64,000 nucleotides of DNA from Chelonoidis abingdonii (Eukaryota > Chordata > Testudines > Testudinidae), in NCBI RefSeq assembly GCF_003597395.2, contig NC_133774.1, forward strand, positions 38,427,633-38,491,632, given 5' to 3'. Position numbers and translations under genes: made by a program. The notes beneath the pieces were generated by a model. That model was not told the origin of the DNA and did no database searches. It saw only the letters and a list, made by a program, of their open reading frames with translations. Positions 1 to 11,890 of this stretch are shown piece by piece. Each line of letters opens with the position of its first letter. The stretch's first letter is position 1.

Positions 1-125
1 TCCAATCCACTTCCCTAACTAATTTCCTTAACTCTTTAAAATTAGCCCTCGAGAAGTCGAAAACCCTAATCCCAGATCTACGTTTTTTTATCCTTCCATC
101 TAATTTGAATTGAACTTAGATCTTC
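1..125 (-). mobile_element. CR1 LINE fragment, reversed, internal ORF2 region
   Basis: The reverse complement resembles the stretch of turtle-type CR1 ORF2 between the endonuclease and reverse transcriptase domains; on the plus strand it reads TCCAATCCACTTCCCTAACT and onward. Similarity fades near base 125. The element may continue left of the window. No intact frame. Confidence 0.5.
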
Positions 126-924
126 TGATGCCTACTCTATGGCTCTCTTCACTAGACCATGCTGTCTCTCATCATTTGGTTGTATGAAACTTTTAATGCT
201 GTATCTTAGAAAACCTTGTCACTGCACATTGAACCAATAGTGTCTGTTACTTTAGATTTAGTGTTTTGCAGTATATCATTTGTGTTGCCCTTAGGTATGC
301 TAGAGTAAAACTGTATGGCTCTTGAACTCCTGAAGCCCTCATATATAATATCTCCCAGGAAACTATTCCAAGGAGCAAGATTTTAAATAAATGGATTATT
401 TTTACCTCCTCTCATAAACTGTATTGACAGCCATACTATTCTTGGTATGCAGTATCTAGATATGTAGCATCATACTGTATTGTACTTTGTTATTTTTATT
501 TGACTACAGAATGTCTTTTTGAAATGAATGGTATTCCTGCTCCATTCAGTTCAGTTTCAAACGGCATGTTAGTAATGTTTCATTGACTACATGAAGCATG
601 GAGTTGGGTGAATCAGGGCAGACATGATCAGATGTTCTTTCTAGGGAGATATATGCATTGGCCTACAATGCTCCCTTGAGCATCAGTGGGAAAACACTGT
701 GATTTTAACATATATGAAATCAAAGTGTGCTAGCAAATCTCACTTATTTTGACCAACCAAACCAAATTGGAAACTAAAAGCAATTTTTAAGTATCAGTTC
801 TGAACAAAGAGATGGAGACTAAAATGCTTTGCAATGAGTAGCATATGGAGTCCCACTATGCTGTTCTTGCGGGGAACTGAAATGTTATACAGGTCACTAG
901 AGCCACCAAAGTCCCTTCTTGGCA
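126..924. other. AT-rich intronic sequence, nothing recognised
   Basis: No repeat family, exon or RNA gene recognised. Short ORFs are of chance length. Confidence 0.5.
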
Positions 925-1260
925 TCCCCTTCAACTACCTGAAAGGGGATCCCAAAAAGGATGGCTCTAGACTATTCTCAGTGGTAACAGATGACAGAAC
1001 AAGGAGTAATGGTCTCAAGTTGCCCTGGGGGAGGTTTAGGTTGGATATTAGGAAAAACTTTTTCACTAGGAGGGTGGTGAAGCACTGGAATGGGTTACCT
1101 AGGGAGGTGGTGGAATCTCCTTCCTTAGAGGTTTTTAAGGTCAGGCTTGATGAAGCCCTGGCTGGGATGATTTAATTGGGGATTGTTCCTGCTTTGAGCA
1201 AGGGGTTGGACTAGATGACCTCCTGAGGTCCCTTCCAAACCTGATAGTCTATTATGTCAT
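925..1260 (+). mobile_element. CR1 LINE, 3' end (ORF2 C-terminus plus 3' UTR)
   Basis: The frame to the TAA at about 1173 carries the CR1 ORF2 tail: RLFSVV, then DRTRSNG, then [20 protein letters not shown], then [15 protein letters not shown]. It is followed by the 3' UTR hallmark GGTTGGACTAGATGACCTCC and a decayed (ATTCTATGA)n-like terminus. The tail frame is open over about 80 codons, so this is one of the younger CR1 pieces here. It is 5'-truncated, as is usual for CR1. The ATG at 834 lies upstream of recognisable homology and is not a real start. Confidence 0.93.
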
Positions 1261-1311
1261 CTGTCCCATATGTTCTCATTTATTATGCTTTAACCATTCA
1301 TTTTGACATGT

Positions 1312-1471
1312 TTAGGCCTTAGTTCCTTAAGCTGCTTACACATGTGCCTAACTTTAAGCATGTTAGAAGTCCCATTGCAGTCAGTGGAACTAGAACATTG
1401 ACTTGATGTCAGTGGGACTATTCACATGTGTGACTACTTTGCTGAACAGTGGCCTTATCAGAGCCTAATTG
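1312..1471. repeat. Ancient dispersed repeat, 'tgcttaactttaagcatg' family, copy 1
   Basis: Contains CTAACTTTAAGCATGTTAGA, two CAGTGG(A/G)ACTA segments and CTTTGCTGAACAGTGGCC. The same word order recurs near 4270, 21880, 35510 and 43925. The family is strongly diverged and unclassified; I have no name for it. Confidence 0.5.
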
Positions 1472-2856
1472 TCTTCCCTATTATTCCATCAATGTTTTCT
1501 GGTACCAGTAGGTTTGAATGCTTCTCTTTTACCCAATCTCTCAGTGCTCAGAATCCTTTTTAATGAATCTAGACCTCAGTGTTCTAAATGAAATAGACTG
1601 TAAATTTCTAGCTATAAAAAAAACACCACCACAGAAAACACCAACTTGCATTAAACTAGAGTTAAAATGTCAAGTGCATATCAGTAACTTGGTGGTAAAA
1701 TCCATATTATAATGCTTTAGTCAATAAACAAAACACATAAACAAATTAACAAAAAACTATTAATAACTGAGAAACTCATTTGAAGCTTCTGGGACAAATT
1801 TATTTCTTGTGCTAAGACATGTCAAAAAAGCATAAGAAAAATTTTAAGGGTATGATTGACACTTAGAAAAAAAGCCCTTTCTTATCAAAGCATGAATAAA
1901 ACTTAGGGAAAAAATAAGTCTCCTTTCTTACAAACATCTGATGCAAGCCACCTCACATTTGGTAAAAACAAATTGTCCTCTGGCTAGATTCTGCCCTGTG
2001 TATGGTTAGTCTGTACTGGGTGCAAGGCAGCAGGTTTAAGGTGCTCACAATTCCTGCTTAGCCACAAATCCCAAAAGGAGCCAATGTAACCCATTAGTGG
2101 GCAGTGCTAGTTGATGAAGAACATGAACATGATGGCCAGAGGATATATTTATCCAGTGCCTCACCTGGGCAGCTGTAGCATGTGCTGCTACTATGAAACC
2201 CTAGTCATAACTTAAAGCAGCCCTCTGTTTGGTGGAATCCTTGTGGGAGGGCAGCAGTGCCATCACAACTTGCCTTTGCTGTGGGTGAATCCCTTCTGGG
2301 GCCCAGCTGCCCCTGCTACTGCAGTGAATCTAAATCAGTGGGACTACTAGCTTGAATAAGGCTTGTAGGATTGGGCCTTTTGGATACACTGTCTTGCTAT
2401 TCCATGTAGCGCTCCCTAGGCATTGTCCTGGTCTCCTCCATCTAAGTGCAAGTCACATAAGGGTCTTTTATTCTGGCATACTGTATTTCTTAGAGATATT
2501 TGTGTTCATGAATCATTATTTTTCCAAGCTGTTTTTGTAGAGCCTGTTTGAGATGTTTAGGGTTTTCAACAACAGATGCTAAGAAATCACACAGGGAAGG
2601 AAAGCCTATTAGCTTGCACATTGCATGCTAATAAGATATCCCTAAACAGATAAATATTATGCTTTTATGTTACACAGAGAACTGTCATTATAATCTTGAG
2701 GGAATATTTCATCCAAATGTAGCATGGGGGACTTCAGTAACTTCCAGAAATCGTCTGTTTCATTTAATTAAGACAGACATCCTCATTTTCCTTTATCCTT
2801 CCACTGGCCTGTTCCAGACTCTGCCCCTTACCTCTCTTCTTTTATTTTATTTCTAT
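1472..2856. other. Intronic sequence without recognised features
   Basis: Mostly AT-rich, with a more GC-balanced part at about 1980-2350. No long ORF, no repeat with definable ends, no splice-flanked exon recognised. Confidence 0.45.
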
Positions 2857-2945
2857 TACAGTAGCACCTGGAACACTAATCAAATTCAGGATCACACTGT
2901 GCTAGGGCCTGTATAGACAAATAGCAAAGACATTAGTCCTTCCCT
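2857..2945 (-). repeat. MIR-like amniote SINE fragment
   Basis: CACTGTGCTAGGGCCTGTAT, then an ACAAATAG...AGTCCTTCCCTGAGGG segment, matches the pattern 'gtgctaggcactgtacaaaca...agtccctgccc' found in reptilian MIR-like SINEs in this orientation. Compare the fuller copy at 63570. Confidence 0.5.
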
Positions 2946-4269
2946 GAGGGTACTCACCATTGACATGTCAGAGAGGAGGCAATAGGTGGGAAAGAGAGAC
3001 AGTTGGATGGGGGGTGAGTGAGAAGATGAGGTAACAAATGAACAGTTTATCAGTAAAATAGAAGCTTCAGCTCACCATTCAGCACCACACGGTACTGATT
3101 AAAAGGCATCCCAGCAGAGGTAGGTGTAAGTGTGTATTTAAAAGAGGATACGGTGGGGATGGGGGGGGTTACTCATGCATGGGAGTGGCGTGGGAGAAAG
3201 ATCAGAGAGGTTTGAGGGAGAAGAGGACAAGCAGGTGATTGGAGCCGATACCATTAGCTAAGAAATGTGGGAGTGTGCATATACTAAATTTTCCTTTTGA
3301 CAACAAGTAATCCGTGTAAATCTGGCTCTGTGCAAATCCCCCTGAAGAAGGGATTATGGGTGTGTCCCTGCAATCCTGGTAGAGACAAAACAGAAGTCTG
3401 TACAGTTTGCCAGTGCAAGAAATGCCAGATTGGGCCCTGTTTTGGGGGTAAAGTATATACAAATCCACTATCCACAGGCCACATGTTGTTTCCAAGAACA
3501 CAAGGCTAGTGTTTTATGCGTGTAGATCCAGGGCCTGATTCTGCCAGGTGATGAGCAGTCCGTGGTGAGATGCAGAACACTCTCAGCTTGTGAGTTTAGT
3601 GGGAAGAGAGGGTACTTGGCACCTGGCAGGAGAGCCTTAGCATCTTTCAAAGTCTGCACCTACACAGGATACACAAAATTATCTTTACTAAGGCTAACAC
3701 TAGAAGAAACGTTTTCAGCATTAGAATAGTTATAGCTTTTGCTGCTGAAATTGCCCTTTGTTGTGTAATGTTAACGCTGTTTACATTTCCCTGACATTTC
3801 TTCTCTCTTGCTATCAACTTTTCCTGAGATTCAGAGACACATTGACTCTTCTGATATGCAAAATGGCAAGACATGTAAAGCTACTTGGTTGTCTAAAGTC
3901 TATTCGAAGACAAGCTTCAGAATGTTAATATTTCTGCTTTATATAGTTATAAAGAGCATGGTTATTTTTGTTTGTTTCTTTTCAGAACTTTCCATTCCTC
4001 CTGCATTACTTTCAGAATATTCTTAGATACATACTGAAACTTCTGATTGTCTTCCAGCTGGACCATCCAGCTGAAGTTGTGTTGTTGGGCAGTTGTTTGG
4101 CTTCAGAGATTGGTAGTAGGTACAGAACCTCTCAACTCTAGGGTGTTGGTTTAAATCAGCTCAGGTTAGTAGTAATCAATAGTTGTGTCCACTTGATGGC
4201 TAGTTTGGTGGTCTCAATCCAATCAACATGTGTCCACACTGCAAATACCCGCTTCTACAACTGGTACTG
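2946..4269. other. Intronic sequence without recognised features
   Basis: Overlapping ORFs of 60-100 codons occur on both strands around 3200-3900, but they have no family resemblance and are of chance size. Confidence 0.45.
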
Positions 4270-4395
4270 AAGCCCTGATCTTGCAAATATTTATTCACAT
4301 GCTTAACCTTAATTGTGTAAGCAGGCCACTGATTTTGTTAGTGCTAGCACTGGCTCAAAGTTAAGCGTATGCATAAGTGTTTGCAGGATTGTGGC
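4270..4395. repeat. Ancient dispersed repeat, copy 2
   Basis: CTGATCTTGCAAATATTTAT, then CACATGCTTAACCTTAATTG, CAAAGTTAAGCGTATGCATA and GTTTGCAGGATTGTGGCC. The elements are in the same order as in the other copies of this family. Confidence 0.55.
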
Positions 4396-4864
4396 CAAAG
4401 ACACTTTGGAGAATGTGAGGAAGCTTCTGTTGCTACTGTTCTGTAAATAAACATCAAGCCAGCAGCTTTCACAAATACTAAGTCCCACTTCTTGTCCATA
4501 TTCATTAGTGTTTTTCTAAAGGATTTTGAGATTCTTGTGTGGAAGAAATTTTCTTTATCTGCTGTGTAGTCCTAGATGCATCACGTGTGTTCCAGCTCTC
4601 CTGTGGTCACATCATGCTATGTATCATAACTGTACTTCTCATACGCCATGATAGAGCCCTTCGTCATCAACAAAGGGACAAGTCTGTATTCAGAGGTGAG
4701 GACTAATGTGAAATAGAAGGCAGTGCTTAGCATAACTAAACATCTCATGAAGGCGCAGAGACATATGTCATCTTAACTTTGCTGTTTAAGTGAATGTGTC
4801 CATGGGGGTTCTTCAGTAGAAACATTACTAATTTAAGGCATAACCTGGTCATAAATGTAGGTAT

Positions 4865-5206
4865 AGGCGCCAATTCTGTGGGTGCTCTGGAGCTGGAGCA
4901 CCCATGCGGGAAAAAAAAAGTGAGTGTTTAGCACCCACTGCCAGCCTCAATGTCTGATCAGCTTCTCCCTCTCTCACTCAGTGCTTCCTGTCTGCCATAA
5001 TCAGCTGTGCAGTGGCAAGCAAGAGGTGCTGGGTGGGAGCAGGTGGAGCAAGGGTGGAACACGCTTGGGGGAGGGGCGGGAAGGGGTGGGGCAGGAGCCA
5101 GAAGATATGGGTGGGGTGGGGCCTTGGGGGAAGGGGTGGAGTGGGGACGGGGCTTGGGGTGGAGTTGGGGTTGAGCACCCCCAAGGAAAGTGGAAAGTCA
5201 GCACCT
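4865..5206. mobile_element. GC-rich non-autonomous DNA transposon (MITE), turtle type
   Basis: Starts AGGCGCCAATTCTGTGGGTG and ends GTGGAAAGTCAGCACCT, giving an imperfect terminal inverted repeat (AGGCGCCAA against AGGTGCTGA). 'GAGCACCCA' and 'TTGAGCACCC' occur near the two ends. The middle (5030-5170) is G-rich and purine-biased, which creates meaningless open frames on both strands. No transposase. The family call is from memory of turtle repeats. Confidence 0.6.
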
Positions 5207-5303
5207 CTGAATGTAGAGCTAAAAGGGTCCTTGCTACAGTATGACTCAGCCAGATTTCCTCACTGGATTTCTGGGAATCAGGGATAGCTCTGCCAGACAT
5301 TTA

Positions 5304-5539
5304 GGGAATGTCTACACTGTAATTAAAAACCTGCGGTTGGCCCGTGCCACCAGTGTAGCTGTTCATGCTTGGGCTGGAGCCTGGGTTCCAGGACCCTGCG
5401 AGGTGGGAGGATCCCTGGGTTCAGGCTGGAGCCCGAACATCTACAGCGCAATTAAACAGACCCTTGGCCCGAGCACCACAAGCCCAAGTCAGCAGGGACA
5501 GGTCAGCTCCATGTTTTTAATTGCAGTGTAGACATACCC
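5304..5539. mobile_element. Palindromic MITE with ~30 bp inverted termini and TA flanks
   Basis: The left end GGGAATGTCTACACTGTAAT and the right end, read inverted, GGGTATGTCTACACTGCAAT agree at about 27 of 30 positions. TA lies immediately outside both ends, as expected for Tc1/mariner-like TA target duplication, although TTA/TAA Harbinger-type flanks are also possible. The interior has further inverted GGCTGGAGCC-type segments. It is a recognised turtle-type family ('atgtctacactgcaattaaa'). Confidence 0.8.
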
Positions 5540-5899
5540 TAAGAGAGTCCGGCTGTATATGACTCCTGTTCAACCTGCCCCAGCTTTGCCATGACCCCAC
5601 CCTCAGTCTACACCCCTTTGGGGAAGTCAATGGATGAACCATTGTGTACCACAAACTCTGTCCCCAGCAACTTTCCAGCTTGACCCTATTCATGTACACA
5701 AGAATCGGGAGAACACTGCACAAGCTCTTTGAAAAAATCTGGCAGCAGGAAAGTGTATCCAGAGTGTTAGGATATAGATATTCAGGCCTGTCTGCAAAGG
5801 CTTTAAGAATTTAAGTGTATTCTTATCACTTAGCTAGTTATAGAGGTCTAAGAGAAAGAATCAAAATCACTCTCTGTATGTGTAAGGGCCTTCTCTCAC

Positions 5900-6693
5900 T
5901 GTGACAGTCTGAGGCCTGGTTCTTAGGCTTAGGCCTTCGGCTAAGCTTCAGAGGCAGCCATAAACTGGGAAGTGTATGGTCACATCCTCACATTCCAAAC
6001 TAGTCACATTGAAATAAAGTGCTATTGGGCTGTTAGGAATACAATCCTGTCCTGATATTCCTGTCACCTCCAGAGAAATGGGAAGAGAATAGAAAATGTA
6101 AAAGGAAATTTAGTTTGATAGCATCCTGTCTGGCAAGAACTTATCAATAGCTGGGATGTGAAATCCTCATTTCTGTATTGGTCTATCGCTGTAGTCTCCA
6201 CTTCCCTATTGTTTGTCTGTATAATCTCTGTCTGGTTCTGTGATTGTTTCTGTCTGCTGTATAATTAATTTTGTTGGGTGTAAACCAATTAAGGTGGTGG
6301 GATATAATTGGTTAAATAACCATGTTACAATACAGGATTGGTTAGTTAAATTTCAGTAAAATGATTGGTTACGGTATAGCTAAGCAGAACTCAAGTTTTA
6401 CTGTATAGTCTGCAGTCAATCAGGAAATAAGGGGGGGAATGGGAACAGGGACTGGGGGTGGGGGAAATGAGATCATGTTTTGCTAAGGGGGGGAATGGGA
6501 ACAGGAACAGGGACACAGGCAAGGCTCTGTGGTGTCAGAGCTGGGAAAGGAGACACTAAGGAAGGAAACTGGAATCATGCTTGCTGAAAGTTCACTCCAA
6601 TAAACATCAAATTGTTTGCACCTTTGGACTTGTTGCTCTCTGTTCATGCGAGGACCAGGGAAGTGAGAGGGTGAAGGAATAAGCCCTCTAACA
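5900..6693 (+). mobile_element. LTR-like element (probable solo LTR of an old retrovirus-like element)
   Basis: Begins TGTGACAGTC, ends CCCTCTAACA (TG...CA), and carries an AATAAA polyadenylation signal at 6599-6604 followed by CTCTCTGTTCATGCG, a layout typical of U3-R-U5. It resembles a turtle LTR family I recognise from memory. Two near-identical 'TAAGGGGGGGAATGGGAACA' blocks 55 bp apart (6429 and 6484) form a small internal duplication. No matching target duplication was found, so the outer limits are approximate. No coding sequence of the element remains nearby. Confidence 0.55.
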
Positions 6694-7727
6694 CAGAGCT
6701 TAATATGAATAGAAATATTGAAATTACTTTGTAATATTTCAGCAAGGTAATTGAAGTGTATTTAAGATACTTGTACTGCTGCAATGAATGGATCATCTGC
6801 AAAGGGAAGGAAAACCCACGGCTATATGCTAATAACATTTGTGGTGCACACTAGAACAGAGCATTTCTCTTTCATTATATATGTAGAGAACTATTTGAAG
6901 AATCATTTCCCCTGCGTATTGTTTGGCATAGAGGTTTCTTCAGTTCTGAGTTTAAAAATTAAGGTCCAGAACTTTGGGTGGGGTGAATATTCACAGAGCA
7001 CGAGTCAGGGTGATGTGTAAGGGTTGTTTAGAGTTGTCCTTTGCTCTCTGGTGCAGCTGTGTGAAACCATCCTCCCCGTGCAGTGTCAGAGCATTTAGAG
7101 GTCAGCTTTAAATGAAACTGGGTTGAAAGGGGCATAAGTGAACATAACCACAAGCCAGGATTAGTTTGGCATAAGAGCACCCCCTTTTATCTGACCATGC
7201 CCCTTTTCTCTAGTATTCTGTCAACAGGCCAGGGTGCATAGTATATGAGCCTCTATAAGAGCTCTGTGCCACTTCAGGATAATCCTTACATTAGCTGATC
7301 CTCCATGGGCCAGGCATTTAGCTTTTATGAACCGAAGTACAATGAAGGACTATTGCAAAGCAGCCGTGCTCTAGATTTATTTCTGTATCTAGACCAGTAC
7401 ATCTTCTGGTTGATTAGTGGTTATGTAAGAAATATCAGTGAAAATATCAGGTTTGTGAGCACTGCACCTGTTCCTAATAAAGAATTGTTTATTGCCTGTT
7501 TCTGCTGCATGAGAAGGATAATTTGCCTGGCTTGACTGCTCTGAATAATAATATTGTGCCGTTTTACCAATCCAGCAATAAAGGGAAGTAAATGGAAAGG
7601 CAGGGATGACTTGCTTTTTAACCCAATACAATTCTTATTGTATTTGCTGCTTGTTAGCACCTTTTTGATTTTTCTCCATAGTTTCTGGCTAGACTGAACT
7701 TGTTATATATAATGTTATTTGTTTCTC
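6694..7727. other. Intronic sequence without recognised features
   Basis: Nothing assignable; frames are short and unrelated to known families. Confidence 0.4.
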
Positions 7728-7770
7728 AGGGCATGTCTACACTATGAACTTAAGTCAACATGTGTTATGT
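7728..7770. repeat. Terminal fragment of a 'ggcatgtctacact' MITE
   Basis: CAGGGCATGTCTACACTATG is the end sequence shared by several reptile MITEs (compare 5304 and 51051). No partner end is visible downstream. Confidence 0.45.
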
Positions 7771-10409
7771 CTCCTGTTAGTGCCATGCATTAGGAGCTCA
7801 TTAAATCCTGAATTAAGTAAAGGCTTCAAACAACAGCCAACAGCAGAAGCAAAGAAGTGTATATAGTCCTACTACTGCTGAATATGGGGTGGGCAGCCTG
7901 TCACCACCTCGGAGATATTTCTGATGGATGAGAGGTAGATTGGGGTCATCTTGCTAGCCTCAGGAAGAGAGAGGCTGGGGGCAGGATCCACCCACTCACT
8001 TCCTAACCATGCAGCAAGTGGGATACAGGTTAGGTGGGATGAAGGTCAGTCAGATGTCATCAGGTAAGGGAAGATCATGAGACCTCCGTTATGGGTGGGG
8101 AAGGAAAGTCTCAGCCAGACTTTTATTTGAAAATTAAATGGGCAGGAATATGTAGCAGTGCAGAGATTCTAATAAAGATTAGAGAAAAAGGCTACACTGC
8201 TGTATTTTATTGGTTAGCAATACACTGAGCATGAATTAATACAGTACAACTCACCCCCTGCCTTGACTTATTGCTGAAATCTACATATGGTTGTTAAATT
8301 GAGTTGCTTTTGTTTAATCAGCATGGGAAAGTATAGGGACAATATTGGTTCCATGACCTAATTGTGAATTTAGATTTTTTTTTATGGTAGAGAAGTATCT
8401 CTCATGCTGGGAAAATTGAGAGGAGGAAAGTAACAAAGAGAGAGGGACAGATAGGTCTGTTGCAGTCAGTGCTAATGTGCAGCAGCTGAGGGCAATCTCT
8501 CCCATAGCCCTGTGTTTGTCTTAGGTGCCCTTGAATTAGATGTTTGGAGGTTTACTCTTTTTGTGTGCCATGGGAGGAAATTGTAGAGGGTTTAGAAAGT
8601 GCTTTGGTATTGGGCTGAGGTAATGGCAAAGCGTGATGCCCCAGAGTATGGTCAAACCAAGTGCTGACCTAGTGTGGAAATGCAGAAAAAAGACACTGTT
8701 GGAAACAAATTTGGTACTTGATTTCTGGAACGCTATCTTTTAATTGACTTTCAAATAGTACCTGAACTATCTGTTCACCAGTCAAATAGGATATTTTCTT
8801 CTGGGAAAAGCTCCATTCCTCCTTTTTGGAGCTGTGTATTCTATTCAATGTGTACAGTAGGACCGAGGAAATGAGATCACTGTAACTTTCAAAGTCAGGC
8901 CCATAGGCACCTGTGAATGAGCCGTAATCCTTAGAAAACAGAAGGATCACAGGAAATAAGAACGTTTTGACTGCATGACCCCTCACAACAGCATCTTTTT
9001 GAGAGCTATCTCCGGGTGATGACACAAACAAGCATGAAGGAGCTTGAAGGTGAGGTGTGTCTGGAATAGAACTTTTCTACTCTCATGCATATTGAAGGAA
9101 ATGATGTCTCAGAGAAAGGTATCAGACCCATTCCAGGACAAGCTTAAGGTGCCTGTCTTGGTGCTTTTTCTAGTTCTCAAAGAATTTCAACATGGCTTAG
9201 CTGGTACATGCATATCTCGCTGCTCCAGACTGAATGTCTTCCTGCTCTTGCTTATAATAAGCTGTGAAGTATCCTTATGGTCTCCTATCCATCTAAAACA
9301 ACAGCCTTGTAAATCATAGGCTCATTCATTACAGTACTTGGTGTAAATATCACTGTTCTCTGTACAGGGCCCTGTTCTCTCACCACAGCATATGAAGTCA
9401 ATAGGACTTACTGATATCCTGCACTAGACGTGGACCCAATCTGATGGCTGCTCTCATCAGTAATGTCCATTCTCCACAAAGCCTGCCTGGTTTTGTCTGT
9501 CTTTCTGAATATCGTGTTCTGAAATGGCATGGCAGCAGTCAAGAGACTAGAGCCCTCAGGGTTTGATTCTCCATATTCCTACCACTTGGTGTAGCCATTT
9601 ACAAATCAAAATGAATGTGTTTTGCACATGCTTTACTTAAGTACTAAATAATAACTTAACACAGCAACCTCGTTTAATATCAGAGACTAATGAATAATTA
9701 AAAATGAGGAATGACGTATCTGACTGTGGTCATTCTGCCAACTTCATGATAAATAAGTGGATGGCAAAAGATCTTGGAGGACAACTGTTTGGGTTGCTTT
9801 TGGATAAGGAAGTGTATATATTTTGGACATAGTGAGAAGGTGCTGGAGAAACTGTTGGAGGTGGGAAAGGATGATATTTAGAAGTATCTGAGCCCAGCTG
9901 CTCTCTTTTCTCTCTAGTGACTATGATTTTGTAAGGTTATCTAATACATTTCTGGCCCTCACCTCAAGCAATGAAGTACTGTTCCTGTGCAAAGCGGAGG
10001 CTGCAGCACAAAGTGAACCACCATCGGTGTAGTTACAAACCCAAGGCAAAGACACAGGAGCGTGACACGTCAGTTAAAGCACAGCAGAGGGAAGCAGTAT
10101 ATTTTTCTAAGCCTTGTTTCTCCTTTCCCTCTCAGAGATCAGTTTTTTAAGCCTCAGGTTTTTTATTTTTATTTTTTTTCCCTTCATTTATTTCTGTCTC
10201 TCAGCGAGGCCATACCACAGCAGGGTATGCCTGAGTCAAGGGAGGTGAGTAAAAAAGAAATATTTTGATTCATTTTTAATGCTCAAACATTTCCAGCCAA
10301 ACTCTGCTTTTAACTCCTTTTGGACAAAACCAGCCCATAGCTCTGTACAGAGGGCTTTCAGGCAGTGGAATAGTGCAGTTCCGCTGTGCAAGGGGATGTG
10401 GGTGGCAGA
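7771..10409. other. Intronic sequence without recognised features
   Basis: Includes a 120-codon open frame on the minus strand (8669-9031) with no recognisable motif. Its size is unremarkable for 64 kb read in six frames. Confidence 0.4.
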
Positions 10410-10673
10410 CAGTGGCACCTCCAGGCACCAGCAATCCAAGCGTTTGCCTGGGGCGGCAAGCTGTGGGGAGCAGCCTGCCAGTCACCGTGAGGGCGGCAGT
10501 CAGGCTGCCTTCAGCGACTTGCCTGCAGGAGGTCCGCCAGTCCCACGGATTTGGCGGCAGTTCGGCGGCAAGTATGCCGAAACCGCGGGACAGGGCAGAC
10601 CTCCTGCAAGCAAGCTGCCAAAGGCTGTCTGACTGCCATGCTTGGGGCGGCAAAAAAGCTAGAGCCGCCCCTG
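10410..10673. mobile_element. hAT-like MITE, GC-rich, with near-perfect 8 bp target duplication
   Basis: Left end CAGTGGCACCTCCAG against inverted right end CAGGGGCGGCTCTAG (11 of 15). Flanking octamers GTGGCAGA (10402-10409) and GTGGTAGA (10674-10681) differ at one base, which is the hAT-type signature. The interior contains inverted GCAGGAGGTC/GACCTCCTGC segments and 'GGGGCGGCAA' at both sides. Open frames of 60-190 codons across it are by-products of its GC content. Confidence 0.75.
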
Positions 10674-11818
10674 GTGGTAGAACTTGGGGTGGCTGCACAG
10701 CAGTTTTACACTTCCCTGGGTGAATCTTCCTGATCTCACCAGAGGGAGTCAGAGTCCATGCATGCACAGAAGGATACTGAATTAAGATTGAATGAGTAAC
10801 CATAATTCTGGCATTTTCTACTTTTTGAGAGCTTGACTTTGCAGCCTTAGCCATGTTCTTTTAATGGAGCTGCTTAATATGGAATATATTATATAGGCCA
10901 AATTCACTAGTATACTCCAGCACCACAAGGAAATCTGGTTTAGCTTACTGGTGAAAAAGGCCCAAAGAACATACTTTGCCTACCTTTTAAAACGTTAGAC
11001 ATTATTTTTGTCTTGCTCCATACAGCAATTAAAAGAAGTCACACATAGTAATTTAAAAAGTACTTCAGGAACAACATCTGCTTCTTTTGTCTCATTAAAG
11101 ATAACTACTGTGCCAGTTCTACAAAACCTGGCCAATCTGGGGCTTTTATGGGCAGTTCAACACTTCACGCCCATATTATAGCTTTGATCAGTGGTGCCTC
11201 AACAGTGTTTCTAAATGTGGGCAACTGACTGTTTGTTTTCAATCAAATTTAATTCTTTGTAACTGAACCCTCACTGTTTCCTTAGAAACAACCCAAAAGA
11301 GTAAAGGAACTGCTTCTCACTCACTGTGACCCATCTTCCTAGGAACCCAAATCATATAATATTTCCAGGGGTGCCAGAGTTTTGGTATTTTGGAGACCCC
11401 TTTTTTCTGGAAGGGTGGCTTTGAGTGTGCATATGTAGTTTGTTATTTGTTTTTTACTTTAAACATCACTCACCTCCTGAAGGCTTAACTTAAGGTGAAT
11501 TTGTTTGGCAATGTGATTTAATTGCTGTGCATAATCAGTCAGCAGCCACACTGTAGTGGGAAAGACAAGCTTGGAGTACTACAGCAGAAGACATTTCCTT
11601 TTCTCCTATATAATTAAATGAAGGGATGGACTCTTATCATCACCTGAACAGATTTGTGTGAATGCAAGGCATTATGATCCCACATTCAAACTGAACTTCT
11701 AGACCTATGGTTTGCTCATCATTAATCATGCCACAAAAGGGACATCAAAAAAGTACATAATAATAACTGTACTGATTTTTGTGGCAGTTGAATTGTAAAT
11801 AACTAATATTCAGGACCT
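10674..11818. other. Intronic sequence without recognised features
   Basis: AT-rich; no repeat termini or exon signature recognised. Confidence 0.4.
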
Positions 11819-11890
11819 GAGCCTCATCTGGTGTAAATTCGAGTCATTCATTGCCAGTGGGACTATGCTGATTTACATCAGCTATGGATC
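11819..11890. repeat. Ancient dispersed repeat, 'tgatttacaccagc' family
   Basis: CATCTGGTGTAAATTCGAGT, then CCAGTGGGACTATGCTGATT and TACATCAGC. It reads as a weak palindrome (GGTGTAAAT ... ATTTACATC). Relatives lie at 22741 and 62765. Confidence 0.5.

Noticed and set aside
3202..3874. Overlapping ORFs on both strands
   Set aside because: No motifs, no splice support, lengths expected by chance.
8669..9031. 120-codon minus-strand ORF
   Set aside because: No recognisable family or domain; chance length.
10276..10854. 192-codon minus-strand ORF and several plus-strand ORFs
   Set aside because: They span the GC-rich hAT-like MITE and its flanks; low stop-codon frequency from composition.
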